DNA of 64,000 nucleotides from Salinimicrobium terrae DSM 17865 (lineage in GTDB: Bacteria; Bacteroidota; Bacteroidia; Flavobacteriales; Flavobacteriaceae), in contig NZ_AUKI01000016.1 of assembly GCF_000424665.1 (NCBI RefSeq), positions 248,001 to 312,000 on the forward strand. The letters run 5' to 3'. Position 1 is the stretch's first letter, and each line of letters starts with the position of its first letter. The notes below the pieces were generated by a model, which saw nothing but the letters and a program-made list of their open reading frames with translations, had not been told where the DNA came from and ran no database searches. The position numbers were made by a program, and so were the translations under genes. Of this stretch, positions 8,784-18,199 are shown piece by piece.

Positions 8784-10179
8784 TTTTCTCCGCCTGCTTT
8801 AGCTTTGTGAAATGCTTATAGAAAAGCGGAATGGTCTCAATCCCCTTCAGATAATTCCAAATCCCGAAATGTTCATTAGGGGAGTGAATTGCATCTGTGT
8901 CCAATCCAAAGCCCATCAGGATCGTCTTGCTCTTCAGCTCCTTTTCAAACAGAGAAACGATTGGTATACTTCCCCCGCTGTGCTGCGGAATTGGATCTTT
9001 ACCGAAGGCTTCCGCATAGGCATCATTGGCAGCCTGATATTCCAATGTGTCGATGGGAGTTACATAGGCTTGTCCGCCATGATGAGTGGTCACTTTTACT
9101 TTAACTGATTTTGGTGCCAGGCTCTCAAAATGTTTGGTGAACAATTCACTGATCTTTTTCCAGTCCTGATCACTTACCAGGCGCATGGAAATTTTAGCAT
9201 AAGCCTTTGACGGAAGGACAGTTTTAGCACCTTCCCCTGTATATCCTCCCCAGATTCCGTTAACATCGAGAGTCGGTCTTATGGAGGCACGTTCAAGAGT
9301 GGAATAACCTTTTTCCCCCTGTACATCTTCAACATTCAGTTTCTTTTTATAATCGGAAAGATCGAAAGGAGCTTCAGCCATTTTTGCTCTTTCGGCTTCG
9401 CTATATTCCTTCACATGATCATAAAACCCCGGAATGGTGATTCTGTTGTTCTCATCCTGAAGTGAAGCGATCATCTTTGAAAGTACATTAATTGGATTGC
9501 CTACCGCCCCACCGTAAAGTCCGCTATGGAGATCACGATTTGGACCGGTTACTTCCACTTCCATATAACTTAACCCGCGAAGTCCGGTGGTGATTGAAGG
9601 AGTGTCTTTGGCGATCATTCCGGTGTCGCTGATAAGGATCACATCGTTTTTAAGTTTTTCCCTATTCTTCTCTATAAACCAGCCAAGGTTTTCACTTCCT
9701 ACTTCTTCTTCGCCTTCAATCATGAATTTGACATTGCAGGGAAGCTGATCATTTTTGGTCATATATTCCAGTGCCTTGACGTGCATATACATCTGGCCTT
9801 TATCATCGCAGGCTCCCCTTGCAAAAATGGCACCTTCGGGATGAATTTCAGTTTTCTTTATCACCGGCTCAAACGGCGGACTTTCCCATAGGTCAACGGG
9901 ATCTGGGGGTTGTACATCGTAATGTCCGTAGACCAAGACGGTAGGCAGATCTTTATCAATAATCTTTTCTCCAAAAACTACGGGATGACCCGGAGTTTCA
10001 TGAATCTCGGCAACATCACATCCCGCTTCAAGCAGGCGCTGTTTTACGGCTTCTGCAGTTTTTAAAAGATCATTTTTGTATTTGGAGTCGGCACTGATTG
10101 AAGGGATTTTCAGCAATTCAATGAGTTCGTCCAGGAAGCGTTGTTTGTTCTCTTCCACGTATTTATTAATGTCTTGCAT
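8779..10179 (-). CDS. M20 family dipeptidase
   Basis: This 466-residue cytosolic peptidase has the M20 pattern: LVYGHYDVQPPDP (first zinc histidine and catalytic aspartate) near residue 82, GACDDKGQMYMHVKA (bridging aspartate) near 121, IEGEEEVGSENL (catalytic glutamate and ligand) near 154, and a C-terminal metal histidine in AIHSPNEHFG. There is no signal peptide. The length fits the dipeptidase branch related to carnosinase and PepV. The expected reaction is hydrolysis of short peptides with two bound metal ions; exact specificity is not readable. Confidence 0.9.
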   Translation of the reverse strand: MQDINKYVEENKQRFLDELIELLKIPSISADSKYKNDLLKTAEAVKQRLLEAGCDVAEIHETPGHPVVFGEKIIDKDLPTVLVYGHYDVQPPDPVDLWESPPFEPVIKKTEIHPEGAIFARGACDDKGQMYMHVKALEYMTKNDQLPCNVKFMIEGEEEVGSENLGWFIEKNREKLKNDVILISDTGMIAKDTPSITTGLRGLSYMEVEVTGPNRDLHSGLYGGAVGNPINVLSKMIASLQDENNRITIPGFYDHVKEYSEAERAKMAEAPFDLSDYKKKLNVEDVQGEKGYSTLERASIRPTLDVNGIWGGYTGEGAKTVLPSKAYAKISMRLVSDQDWKKISELFTKHFESLAPKSVKVKVTTHHGGQAYVTPIDTLEYQAANDAYAEAFGKDPIPQHSGGSIPIVSLFEKELKSKTILMGFGLDTDAIHSPNEHFGIWNYLKGIETIPLFYKHFTKLKQAEKK

Positions 10180-10411
10180 AAGGTAATTTTTGTAGAAGAG
10201 TAAAGGTAAGAATTAGAAATGAGTATATAGCATTGAGATAGTATATTGGAGCGATAGCCGAAGACATATCACCACACGCCATACTAAAATCTCCTATCTG
10301 GAAAATAATTTTTCCCAGAGCAGAAAAAAAATTATTTTTCCATTTGCAGATTCAAACTTATACTTATATTTGCATCCGCTTACAAGAAGCAAATTTATTG
10401 AAATTACCAAT

Positions 10412-10493
10412 GCGGGCGTGGTGGAATTGGTAGACACGCTAGACTTAGGATCTAGTGCCGCAAGGTGTGGAGGTTCGAGTCCTCTCGCCCGCA
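10412..10493 (+). tRNA. tRNA-Leu (anticodon TAG)
   Basis: The 82-base sequence folds as a class II tRNA. The acceptor stem is GCGGGCG/CGCCCGC with discriminator A. The D arm is GTGGAATTGGTAGACAC-like, the anticodon stem is CTAGA/TCTAG around loop CTTAGGA giving anticodon TAG, a long variable arm follows, and the T arm is GGAGGTTCGAGTCCTC. No CCA is encoded at the 3' end. Confidence 0.97.
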
Positions 10494-10503
10494 CAGATTG
10501 AGG

Positions 10504-10533
10504 AAAGCCGACTTTAACGAGTCGGCTTTTTTA
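10504..10533 (+). terminator. Rho-independent terminator after tRNA-Leu
   Basis: A perfect 9-bp stem AAAGCCGAC/GTCGGCTTT with an 8-base loop is followed by a T run, 11 bases after the tRNA end. Confidence 0.85.
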
Positions 10534-10675
10534 TTTCGGGTAATAACTGGATAAACACTTCTAATTCTTTTTCCTGTGTTTTACGCTCCCTTCTTTCAGT
10601 TTCTTTGCAATTATGGGCTTAAGAGATTCCAAATGCTCATTTTTCATTCTACTATTCTTAATTTTAAGTTCAGAT

Positions 10676-11056
10676 TCAGGGTTTAAGAAAAGTCACAGAA
10701 CCTACTGCCAAGGAATCTGCAGGCTCCCTTTTACTTGTAAAAGAAATCCACCCGCTAACTTTGGAATGCACCGGCACATATCCAGTGATCATTTGTGCAC
10801 TCTCCACCACCTGACCATCACGATAAAGATTTAAAAAAATATGGACATTTTTGGCAGTTTCCCCTCCGTTGTTCTCGATGTCTATCTTAAAAGTATATCC
10901 GGGCAAACTTGATTGGAAAGAAGAATGCACTTCAAGAGCGGGGGGCTTTTTTTCTTTATTTATAATTTCCACGCATAGGTAAGAAATTAATGATATCAGG
11001 ATTAAAAGTCCGATAAAAAAGGTTATTTTTTCTAAGTAATTTTTTTGGTCTTTCAT
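10676..11056 (-). CDS. TIGR02588 family small membrane-anchored protein
   Basis: The 126-residue protein has one N-terminal membrane helix (about residues 12-31) and a periplasmic beta-rich domain with the pattern PGYTFKIDIENNGGETAKNVHI and a final SWISFTSKREPADSLAVGSVTF. This matches the TIGR02588 family, usually found beside TIGR02587 membrane proteins, as here (7 bases downstream of that gene). Function unknown. Confidence 0.75.
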   Translation of the reverse strand: MKDQKNYLEKITFFIGLLILISLISYLCVEIINKEKKPPALEVHSSFQSSLPGYTFKIDIENNGGETAKNVHIFLNLYRDGQVVESAQMITGYVPVHSKVSGWISFTSKREPADSLAVGSVTFLKP

Positions 11057-11063
11057 GTAATTT

Positions 11064-11868
11064 TTATCCGATTAACATCCTTCCGGCAGAAGCTCCAAGA
11101 GAACCAGGAATTGCCAGGACAACAGTTTCTGCTATTATTACGCTCCACCCGAGATCCCTGGTGCGCCCGAAGAACCACAGTAATAAAAGAGAGATTACCA
11201 AAGCACACACATAGCTTATGACTAGATGCACCATCATTCCGTAGCTGCCCCCTTTGAATGAACCAGTACCTTTAAAATCGCTAAAAAAGAGGATGACGGC
11301 GCTAAAGCATAGAGAAATAATAATCATGGCAAGCAGGCGGGGGGGGTCCGCTAATTATTGCGATCTTCAAAATTTCTTCTGTTGGTGCAACCGCAGAGGC
11401 AATTAAAACAGCACCACAAATTGAAAGAACAATCATTTGGAGGATTCCTCCTCCTTCTTTTGAACCCTCTCTTTTCTTTTCTTGCCCCAGTTGAGCTGTT
11501 CCTACAGAAACTCCTATGGCAACTATCATCGACTCTACAATTACTTTTCCTGCTATTTCGCGAAGAGGCATGGTGAGGCTAATTTTATTAATGAGCAGGA
11601 GAAATAGAAATGCAACCGTGAATGCAATGGTTATATCTTCAATAGATTCGTGTAGAATATCTTTTAAGGAAGCATCTTTTCGCATCCCGGAGTGCTTATT
11701 GTATCCTAGAAGTAGCAGGAAGGTGAATGCAACAAAGGCAAGAAGCTTTTCCGGGGAAGCAGTAAAACCGGTCCACCACACTTCCATCGTATAAAGAAGG
11801 GGGAGACTGAAGAGGAGCCCACCAACAATACCTCTGCCGTATTCTTTAGCTGTCTCTGAAATTTTCAC
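11064..11868 (-). pseudogene. TIGR02587 family membrane protein, frame broken at a G8/C8 tract
   Basis: Two overlapping frames encode one TIGR02587-type membrane protein. Residues 1 to about 175 are read from 11868 down to the homopolymer at 11339-11346 (G8 on plus, C8 on the coding strand), after which this frame soon stops. The remaining 87 or more residues continue in another frame (about 11340-11064). Removing one C would join ...IIISGPP to RLLAMIIISL and give a continuous protein of about 267 residues with seven to eight hydrophobic helices. The break may be a sequencing error, a true pseudogene or slippage-based phase variation; the rest of both halves is intact. Confidence 0.75.
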
Positions 11869-12127
11869 TTTTAATATAACTTTAATTTGAAATTCGAACG
11901 TATACCCTCATAACCCTAGACCGAATTAATTATAACTCAAAACATTTTGAAATACTTTAGAAAGACAATATACATTTTATAAAAGAATTCTCATTTTTTC
12001 CCTTAAAGTACCAATAGAGTTCTATTCTTTGAATTTACAGATCGTTCAGACGTTTTAATTTATAGGATTTTTCTCTACTTAGGAAAACAGAATTTTCAAG
12101 TATTCTTGAGCTGAGAAAGAAGTCGTT
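11869..12127. other. AT-rich intergenic region
   Basis: About 260 AT-rich bases lie between the TIGR02587 gene and the DUF389-like gene. I see no gene, tRNA or clear terminator. It may carry the promoter of the TIGR02587-TIGR02588 pair. Confidence 0.4.
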
Positions 12128-13057
12128 TTATGGTGATCCAGTGAAACCTTTTATAAAATTTTTTATTCCTGCTCCTTTCATTTTCATAAGCTTAAAAGTA
12201 ATACTGGCGAAAAGGATTAGAGTTCCAACATCCATCAAATAAACCAGTAGCAGGTGCCAGGGTTTGTCATCAGCATCAAATCCATAAATAAACTTGAATC
12301 CGAACCAAATAGGATAAACAGAAATATGTGCCGTAGCGGCTAAACCGATTAACTCTCTTCTTCCTGCATCATCCACGGCTCCCAGTCCTGCTGCAATCCC
12401 TATTGCCATGGAAATGAGAAAGCTAAACAAAACTGTACTTTCCATAAAAGCCGTCCATTCAATCCCCGGTTCAGTGAGTAAACCCATCGCCACTCCTCCC
12501 AGTATAATTAAAAGGGTTGTGACGGCAAAACCTATTAAAGCCTGCCGAAATAATTTCCATTCCTTCATACCTGCACTGAGCCCAATGCCAAGCATGTGAT
12601 GATGATAAGGAAGAAAAAGAAGGCCCGCAATTACCAATGGCATAAAACCTTCTCTCATTCCGTAGGCAACCAAAAATGCCGACAGAAATACCCTTCCTAG
12701 CAAGCTAACGGTAACTTTGCAGAATTGCCATAATTCTTCATACACATCTGTAGTAGGCCTTGTTAGAGGCTTGGTTTCTTCTTCGGGCGGTTCAGAGGCG
12801 AAAAGTGATTCTGGATGTCTTACCGTGAAACTATAAGACGCAGGGTTGTAAAATGAAGCAATCATTAAAGACTCTACGAATTCCTTAACTTTTGGAGTAT
12901 TGGATTGAATATCCACAACATCGGCCGATCGTGGCGCACTTTCTTTCTGATAAAGAGTGGTTTCTGAAATTGCCACAGTAGAAATTCCTTTTTGAAATGC
13001 CAATTCTGCTACTTTTTGACCTTCTCCTTTTGGTGTTTGAATGGTGACTAGTCTCAT
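12128..13057 (-). CDS. DUF389-like (TIGR00341-like) membrane protein
   Basis: The 309-residue protein has an N-terminal soluble, ACT-like half (MRLVTIQTPKGEGQKVAELA, about residues 1-85). About six membrane helices follow from residue 115 to 295, with glycine-rich turns (GIGLSAGM, IAAGLGAVDDAGRRELIGLAA). The soluble half plus helical half resembles DUF389/TIGR00341 proteins, but the core helices are divergent, so the family call is tentative. No function is known. Confidence 0.6.
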   Translation of the reverse strand: MRLVTIQTPKGEGQKVAELAFQKGISTVAISETTLYQKESAPRSADVVDIQSNTPKVKEFVESLMIASFYNPASYSFTVRHPESLFASEPPEEETKPLTRPTTDVYEELWQFCKVTVSLLGRVFLSAFLVAYGMREGFMPLVIAGLLFLPYHHHMLGIGLSAGMKEWKLFRQALIGFAVTTLLIILGGVAMGLLTEPGIEWTAFMESTVLFSFLISMAIGIAAGLGAVDDAGRRELIGLAATAHISVYPIWFGFKFIYGFDADDKPWHLLLVYLMDVGTLILFASITFKLMKMKGAGIKNFIKGFTGSP

Positions 13058-13569
13058 TGAATTCAGTTGAAAGTTATCATTGATTTCTTTTTCTTCAGAA
13101 CTTAATTGTTTTAAATTTTTAAGATAAAAATATCTCTCTCCAGCCTATACTAAAGGAATCACAAAGTTGATTTACTAATGGTTATGATGAGGTCTTTTTC
13201 TCAAATCCGGTTTTAAGGAAGATAATCCTTAAGTTGCTTCACGATTGAGTTCTTCTGTGCTTTACCCTAAAAAAAAATTGAGATTCTTCAGGTTTATAGT
13301 TTAAAGAATAAGATTTTAAATTTTTGTTCAGGGCTGCTGATGAAGTTTATTATTGTAGACTGTAGCCACAGTGAGAATGAAGAGAAAGGACTTGATGAAC
13401 ATTCACCAAAAATTTACTCCACAATATAAATTCTTCGCTTTCTAAAGTTATTTTTTATCTCAAATTGAACATTAACCTTAAGTACCTTTGCATTTTTTTA
13501 ACTTAAAAACTATTTCTCACCCGCTCCTTTTTATTACTTTGCCTTTCTAATCAACAAAATTTTAGTTTT
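13058..13569. promoter_or_regulatory. Intergenic region with candidate promoter for the small lipoprotein gene
   Basis: About 510 bases without a gene. TACCTTTG at 13483-13490 matches the Bacteroidota -7 element TAnnTTTG. A TTG lies at 13465-13467 but at a spacing (15 bases) shorter than usual. The element is about 80 bases upstream of the lipoprotein start at 13570. Nothing else is recognisable. Confidence 0.4.
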
Positions 13570-13737
13570 ATGAGAAAGTTAATGTTATTATTCGCTTTAT
13601 TATTTACCGTAAGTACTTCATTCATTTCCTGTAGGGAAACTCCTGAGGAGGAGAGAGCAGAAGAAGCGGCAGAAGCTGTAGAAGAAAGAACAGATGAAAT
13701 TGAAGAGGCAGCAGATGAAATTGAGTCTGAATATTAA
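13570..13737 (+). CDS. Small acidic lipoprotein (55 residues)
   Basis: ATG 13570 opens a 55-residue frame ending at TAA 13735-13737. Residues 1 to about 20 form a signal peptide with lipobox SFISC, so the mature protein would start at a lipidated cysteine. The remaining part is almost entirely Glu/Ala/Asp in a heptad-like helix (RAEEAAEAVEERTDEIEEAA), suggesting a coiled coil. A strong terminator follows at 13850. This looks like a real short gene, resembling small acidic stress-type lipoproteins; function unknown. Confidence 0.7.
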   Translation: MRKLMLLFALLFTVSTSFISCRETPEEERAEEAAEAVEERTDEIEEAADEIESEY

Positions 13738-13849
13738 ATCAGAGTCTGAAAACAAAATTTAGAAACTAATTGTCATTTTCTAAATTTAAATTTAAAAGGC
13801 CCAAAGGGCCCAAGTCTTGTAAAATCTTTAGAAGTACTTAAAAAAATGA

Positions 13850-13882
13850 AAGGTTGCCGATATTCGGCAGCCTTTTGTTTTT
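13850..13882 (+). terminator. Rho-independent terminator
   Basis: An 11-bp stem AAGGTTGCCGA/TCGGCAGCCTT (one G-T pair) with loop TAT is followed by TTTGTTTTT. It terminates the small lipoprotein transcript. A second small hairpin GGCCC-AAA-GGGCC lies at 13798-13810. Confidence 0.8.
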
Positions 13883-14340
13883 AAGGATTATTGGCTGCAA
13901 GTGTTCAGTATTAAGGTTCCTGTATTCTTCGGTAGACATATTTTAGTACTACCTCTCCTACCAAATATTTACATTTAAAAAGAGTGAAAACCTGAATCAT
14001 TTTTGAGGGAGATTTATTAATGATTCTACGTTATTTGATTTTCACCGGTTTCTTCTGTTATTGTAAATTTAAAAATGACTGTATTTATTTTTATACCCGT
14101 CAAAGATAAGGGCCTGTAATTACCTTAATGATAAATTTTGAATAATTACCCTAAATTGTTATGGGGTGTATTTAAAATTTGTATAAGTTTATCATGAATT
14201 TGAGGTGCGGAATTAAACAATGTTGTAATCCACCAAAGCCGCCCTTCGTAATGAAAAATTTCAGAAGGTTAGATGCATGCAATAGCCGAAAGAAATAAAT
14301 CAACTGATTAAATTTATTGATAACATTTATAATTTGTGCT
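13883..14340. other. Intergenic region, AT-rich
   Basis: About 460 bases between the lipoprotein terminator and the next plausible gene. A TAATTTG at 14330-14336 resembles a -7 element but sits almost on the following start codon. No gene or RNA is recognisable. Confidence 0.35.
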
Positions 14341-14697
14341 ATGACAACCTATGTAACTAAAGGTGAAATAAGATTTCTCTGGAAAACCTCATTAAATATC
14401 ATGATTGCAGAGTGTAGAATAAATAAAAAGGTTCCGGAAGGATTGATAGAACTTATAAAGCATAACCTTTATGTAAAATACGTTTGTTACAATCCTGCGA
14501 CAGATTCTATTGAAATTGGAGTAAATGAGTCAATGCAAAGAACTGCTACTTATCCTATAATCAAGGTTTACCAATTTCCACTAAACGAAGTAGAAGACAG
14601 GTTGAAGGATTCATACCAAACCAAAAGAGGGGATTTGGAATTTTATGCGAAAATATTTAAAGGAAAAAGCTCCGAAAACAGGATGTTTGTCCTGTAG
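14341..14697 (+). CDS. Hypothetical protein
   Basis: An open frame of 118 residues begins at ATG 14341; an earlier in-frame start at 14317 adds eight residues of poor character. The product is soluble, mixed alpha/beta (KVPEGLIELIKHN, YVKYVCYNPATDSIEIGVNE), with no motif I recognise. It is followed after 69 bases by the HAD phosphatase gene. Composition looks coding, but I have no family match. Confidence 0.5.
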   Translation: MTTYVTKGEIRFLWKTSLNIMIAECRINKKVPEGLIELIKHNLYVKYVCYNPATDSIEIGVNESMQRTATYPIIKVYQFPLNEVEDRLKDSYQTKRGDLEFYAKIFKGKSSENRMFVL

Positions 14698-14766
14698 ATC
14701 CTTTATTTTTTTATCACCACCTTGACCTGTCCGGAAACCAGTAATTAATTATTAAAAATAAATGCT

Positions 14767-15561
14767 ATGAAAAAAGGATTTTTAATAGATATGGATGGAG
14801 TGATCTACGGAAATGACACTTTGATCCCCGGCGCCGATAGATTTATCGAACAGCTACAGGAAAGAGATATCCCATTTCTTTTCATGACCAATAATAGTCA
14901 GCGTACACCACTGGATGCGGTGAACAAGGTCGCAAAAATGGGCATTCATATCACTGAACAGAATGTATATACCAGCGCCATGGCAACAGCCTCCTTTCTT
15001 TCATTTATGAAACCGAACGGAAGTGCTTATGTTTTAGGCGAAGGTGGATTGATCACAAGCCTGGCGCGGGAAGGTTACAATCTTGTTAATCAACGACCCG
15101 ATTTTGTTGTGGTGGGGGAAGGCCGGAATTTTACCCTCGAAATGGTGAACTCCGCGGTAGATATGATCCTCTCCGGTTCGCGTCTTATAGCTACCAATCT
15201 TGATCCCTCGCCTAAAAAGACGGGCTGGACCAATCTTGGAATCAGGGCCGTAGTTGCCATGATAGAAGAAGCTACCGGGAAAAAGGCATTTTCGGTGGGG
15301 AAGCCCAGTCCGGTCATGATGCGATCTGCGCGTAAGTACTTAGGACTTGAGGCAAAGGAGACAATCATTATCGGAGATACTATGGATACAGATATCCTGG
15401 GCGGAGTTCAATTAGGATATACCACAATTCTTACCCTTTCCGGAATTTCGAGCAGAGAGAGCCTTGACGATTATGCTTTTAAACCGGACATTATAGTAGA
15501 CTCTGTGATGGATTTAAATCTGGAAGAAGCTTTGAACTGGCATAATAAGGCTTTTGCCTAG
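14767..15561 (+). CDS. HAD-IIA family phosphatase (NagD-like)
   Basis: The 264-residue protein shows the HAD motifs in order: DMDGVIYG at residues 8-15 (nucleophile and acid aspartates), MTNNSQRT at about 39 (motif II), a C2-type cap, GKPSPVMM near 178 (motif III lysine) and GDTMDTDILGG near 202 (motif IV). This is the NagD/p-nitrophenylphosphatase branch, which dephosphorylates sugar or nucleotide monophosphates in the cytosol. The natural substrate cannot be read from the sequence. Confidence 0.9.
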   Translation: MKKGFLIDMDGVIYGNDTLIPGADRFIEQLQERDIPFLFMTNNSQRTPLDAVNKVAKMGIHITEQNVYTSAMATASFLSFMKPNGSAYVLGEGGLITSLAREGYNLVNQRPDFVVVGEGRNFTLEMVNSAVDMILSGSRLIATNLDPSPKKTGWTNLGIRAVVAMIEEATGKKAFSVGKPSPVMMRSARKYLGLEAKETIIIGDTMDTDILGGVQLGYTTILTLSGISSRESLDDYAFKPDIIVDSVMDLNLEEALNWHNKAFA

Positions 15562-15804
15562 TGTGGTTGTATAGATAATTTTTATTCTTTACAGTTTTCC
15601 AATTTGGAAGCCCTTCAGTCCTATCGGCAGCAGGGCTTTTTTGGTTGTTTTAATAGCTTCTATCAAACTGCACTATTGTCAAAAATGGATCATCAAAGAT
15701 CACCGGACGCTGTCGGAAACCGCGTCGTCCATAGTGGAGCTAAATTTTCATCTTTCTTATGAGCAAGGAGTTTTGTATTTTGAGCTCCCTAAAATTCAGC
15801 TTAT

Positions 15805-17823
15805 ATGAAAAAATTATTTCCCCTGTTTCTCTTTTTAGTATTAGGGACTTCAGTCTCAGCCCAGAAAACACCGCTGGAACTCACTGATTTCTTTGATCTT
15901 GAATTTGTATCCGATCCGCAGATCTCTCCCGATGGTAAAAAGGTCATTTACGTTAGGAATTTCAAAGACATAATGACCGATAGTAATCATTCCAATCTCT
16001 GGATAGTGAATGCCGACGGCAGCCAGAACCGGCCGCTAACCTCAGGAAACCAGACCGATATTTCTCCACGCTGGTCACCGGACGGGAGTAAGATCGTCTT
16101 TCTTTCAAATATGCAGGATGAGAAAATGAAACTCTTTCTAATGTGGATGGATACCCGGGAAACTTTTCCGTTGACCAATACTTCCCAATCTCCCGGAAAT
16201 GTTAGCTGGTCCCACAAAGGAGATCAGGTCGCTTTTACTATGTTTGTTCCTGAACAAGAGGAATCAATTATTCAACTACCGCAGAAACCTGAAGGCGCAA
16301 AATGGAATGAAGCTCCTATATATATTGATGAATTAAATTATCGTGGCGACGGCAGCGGATATTTAAAGGCAGGGAATGATCAAATTTTTGTACTGTCCAC
16401 CGATGGCGGAACTCCGCGACAGCTCACCACTGCAGAAGAGAATCTTGGAGCCCCTGCATGGTCTGAAGATAACACAAAGCTGTATTTTTCGGCTAATCTA
16501 CACGAGGATGCAGACCTGGAACCTAATAATTCTGAAATTTATGAGCTGGAAATAGCGTCCGGAGAAATGAAGACACTTACTACGAGAGTAGGGCCGGACA
16601 GTAGCCCAAAAGTTTCTCCTAAAGGTGACCTTATTGCATTTACAGGTTATGACGATGAATATCTGGGATACCAGATGAGTGAGCTTTATGTGATGGAGCC
16701 AGATGGTTCCAACATACGCCACCTTTCTACAGACTTTGACAGGGACATTGAGAATATACAGTGGGATGGAAAGGGCAGAGGTCTTTACTTCCATTATAAC
16801 GACCATGGCAAAACTAAAATAGGTCACATAGATCTCAAAGGAAACACCGAAGTGGTCGCAGATAATTTGGGCGGACTCTCCCTGGGCAGGCCTTATAATG
16901 CAGCAGCTTTTTCAGTTTCGAAGGACGGAACACTTGCCTACACACTGGGCACTCCTGAACATCCTGCAGATCTTGCCATAAAGGAGGGGCGAAACGTGGA
17001 GCGGATTACGGCTTTAAATGATGATCTGTTTTCCTACCGCGAACTGGGTAATGTGGAAGAGATCACCTGGAAATCCTCTTTTGATCAAAGAGAGATTCAG
17101 GGTTGGCTGGTAACACCTCCCGACTTTGATCCCAATAAGAAATATCCATTTATCCTGGAGATCCACGGTGGACCTTTCGCAAGTTACGGCTCAGTTTTTT
17201 CCGCAGAGGTACAGGCGTTTGCTGCAGCAGGTTATGTAGTGCTCTATTCCAATCCGCGGGGAAGCAGTGGCTACGGTGCCGAATTTGGAAATCTTATCCA
17301 TCACAATTATCCCAATCAGGATTATGACGATCTTATGAGCGGTGTGGATGCAGTGATCGAAAAAGGTTTTGTTGATGAGGAGAACCTGTTCGTAACTGGT
17401 GGCAGTGGGGGCGGAGTATTAACCGCATGGATCATTGGGAAAACCGATAGGTTTAGTGCTGCCGTGGTAGCCAAGCCGGTGATCAACTGGTACAGTTTTG
17501 TATTGTATGCAGATAACCCTGCTTTTTTTACCAAATACTGGTTTCCTGCCAAGCCCTGGGAAGATCCTGAACATTATATGGAGCGGTCTCCAATATCTTA
17601 TGTGGGAAATATTACTACACCTACAATGCTATTGACGGGAGAGGAAGATTACAGAACTCCTATAGCCGAATCTGAACAATTTTATACAGCTCTTAAACTT
17701 GAAGGTGTGGAGGCAGCCATGGTTAGGATTCCCGGTGCATCACATGGAATTGCCAACAAGCCGAGTAATCTCATAGCTAAAGTAGCTGCGATTCTTGCCT
17801 GGTTTGAAAAATATAAAGAATAA
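15805..17823 (+). CDS. S9 family peptidase (prolyl oligopeptidase/DPP-type), secreted
   Basis: The 672-residue protein has a signal peptide (1 to about 20, VSAQ). A seven-bladed beta-propeller with TolB/WD40-like SPDGKKVIYV and SPDGSKIVFLS repeats spans about 35-390, and an alpha/beta hydrolase domain follows. The catalytic triad can be placed at Ser534 (GGSGGG), Asp615 (EEDYRTP) and His647 (GASHGI). HGGPF near 453 forms the oxyanion region. It should cleave oligopeptides in the periplasm or outside the cell, probably in peptide nutrition. Confidence 0.92.
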   Translation: MKKLFPLFLFLVLGTSVSAQKTPLELTDFFDLEFVSDPQISPDGKKVIYVRNFKDIMTDSNHSNLWIVNADGSQNRPLTSGNQTDISPRWSPDGSKIVFLSNMQDEKMKLFLMWMDTRETFPLTNTSQSPGNVSWSHKGDQVAFTMFVPEQEESIIQLPQKPEGAKWNEAPIYIDELNYRGDGSGYLKAGNDQIFVLSTDGGTPRQLTTAEENLGAPAWSEDNTKLYFSANLHEDADLEPNNSEIYELEIASGEMKTLTTRVGPDSSPKVSPKGDLIAFTGYDDEYLGYQMSELYVMEPDGSNIRHLSTDFDRDIENIQWDGKGRGLYFHYNDHGKTKIGHIDLKGNTEVVADNLGGLSLGRPYNAAAFSVSKDGTLAYTLGTPEHPADLAIKEGRNVERITALNDDLFSYRELGNVEEITWKSSFDQREIQGWLVTPPDFDPNKKYPFILEIHGGPFASYGSVFSAEVQAFAAAGYVVLYSNPRGSSGYGAEFGNLIHHNYPNQDYDDLMSGVDAVIEKGFVDEENLFVTGGSGGGVLTAWIIGKTDRFSAAVVAKPVINWYSFVLYADNPAFFTKYWFPAKPWEDPEHYMERSPISYVGNITTPTMLLTGEEDYRTPIAESEQFYTALKLEGVEAAMVRIPGASHGIANKPSNLIAKVAAILAWFEKYKE

Positions 17824-17859
17824 ATGCCTTTTTAAAGAAAATAAAAGTCAACAGAACTA

Positions 17860-17906
17860 AAAACAACCAGATCCTGCTCATCTAATGAGCAGGATCTGGT
17901 TGTTTT
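17860..17906. terminator. Strong bidirectional hairpin terminator
   Basis: A perfect 22-bp stem (left arm 17860-17881, right arm 17885-17906) with a three-base CTA loop ends in T4 on plus and on minus. It follows the S9 peptidase by 37 bases and would also stop minus-strand transcription. Confidence 0.85.
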
Positions 17907-18058
17907 ACATAGAATCAGAGGACTTTGAATGCAGCAGGAAATGGAGAAGCAGAAATATAGTCTTGATCTATCTGAAAATTTCCTAACCTGATAATTATCA
18001 TAGTTTAAATCAATTTTATTTGTCAATTTTCCTAATCCCCTTCAACCTGAACTCCCCA

Positions 18059-18148
18059 ATGGAATATAAGATCTACATAGCAGGAGGAATATTGACAATT
18101 CTAGTCGTGGCATTATACTGGCTCTTGTTAAACAGGAACAGCAAGTAG
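18059..18148 (+). CDS. Putative 29-residue membrane peptide
   Basis: ATG 18059 to TAG 18146-18148 encodes a 29-residue peptide: a short MEYKIY head, one hydrophobic helix (IAGGILTILVVALYWLLL) and a polar, basic NRNSK tail. This is what a single-span small membrane protein looks like, but there is no clear promoter or family match. It lies in the gene-free stretch 17907-18199. Confidence 0.35.
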   Translation: MEYKIYIAGGILTILVVALYWLLLNRNSK

Positions 18149-18199
18149 TTTCTCCGGGTCTGAAATATTGAAAGAAGTACTTCTAATAAACTAAATTTT

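Noticed and set aside
15590..15650. Weak hairpin AAGCCC...GGGCTTTTTT after the HAD phosphatase gene
   Set aside because: The stem is only about 6 bp with a long loop. It could be a terminator, but the support is too weak to list.
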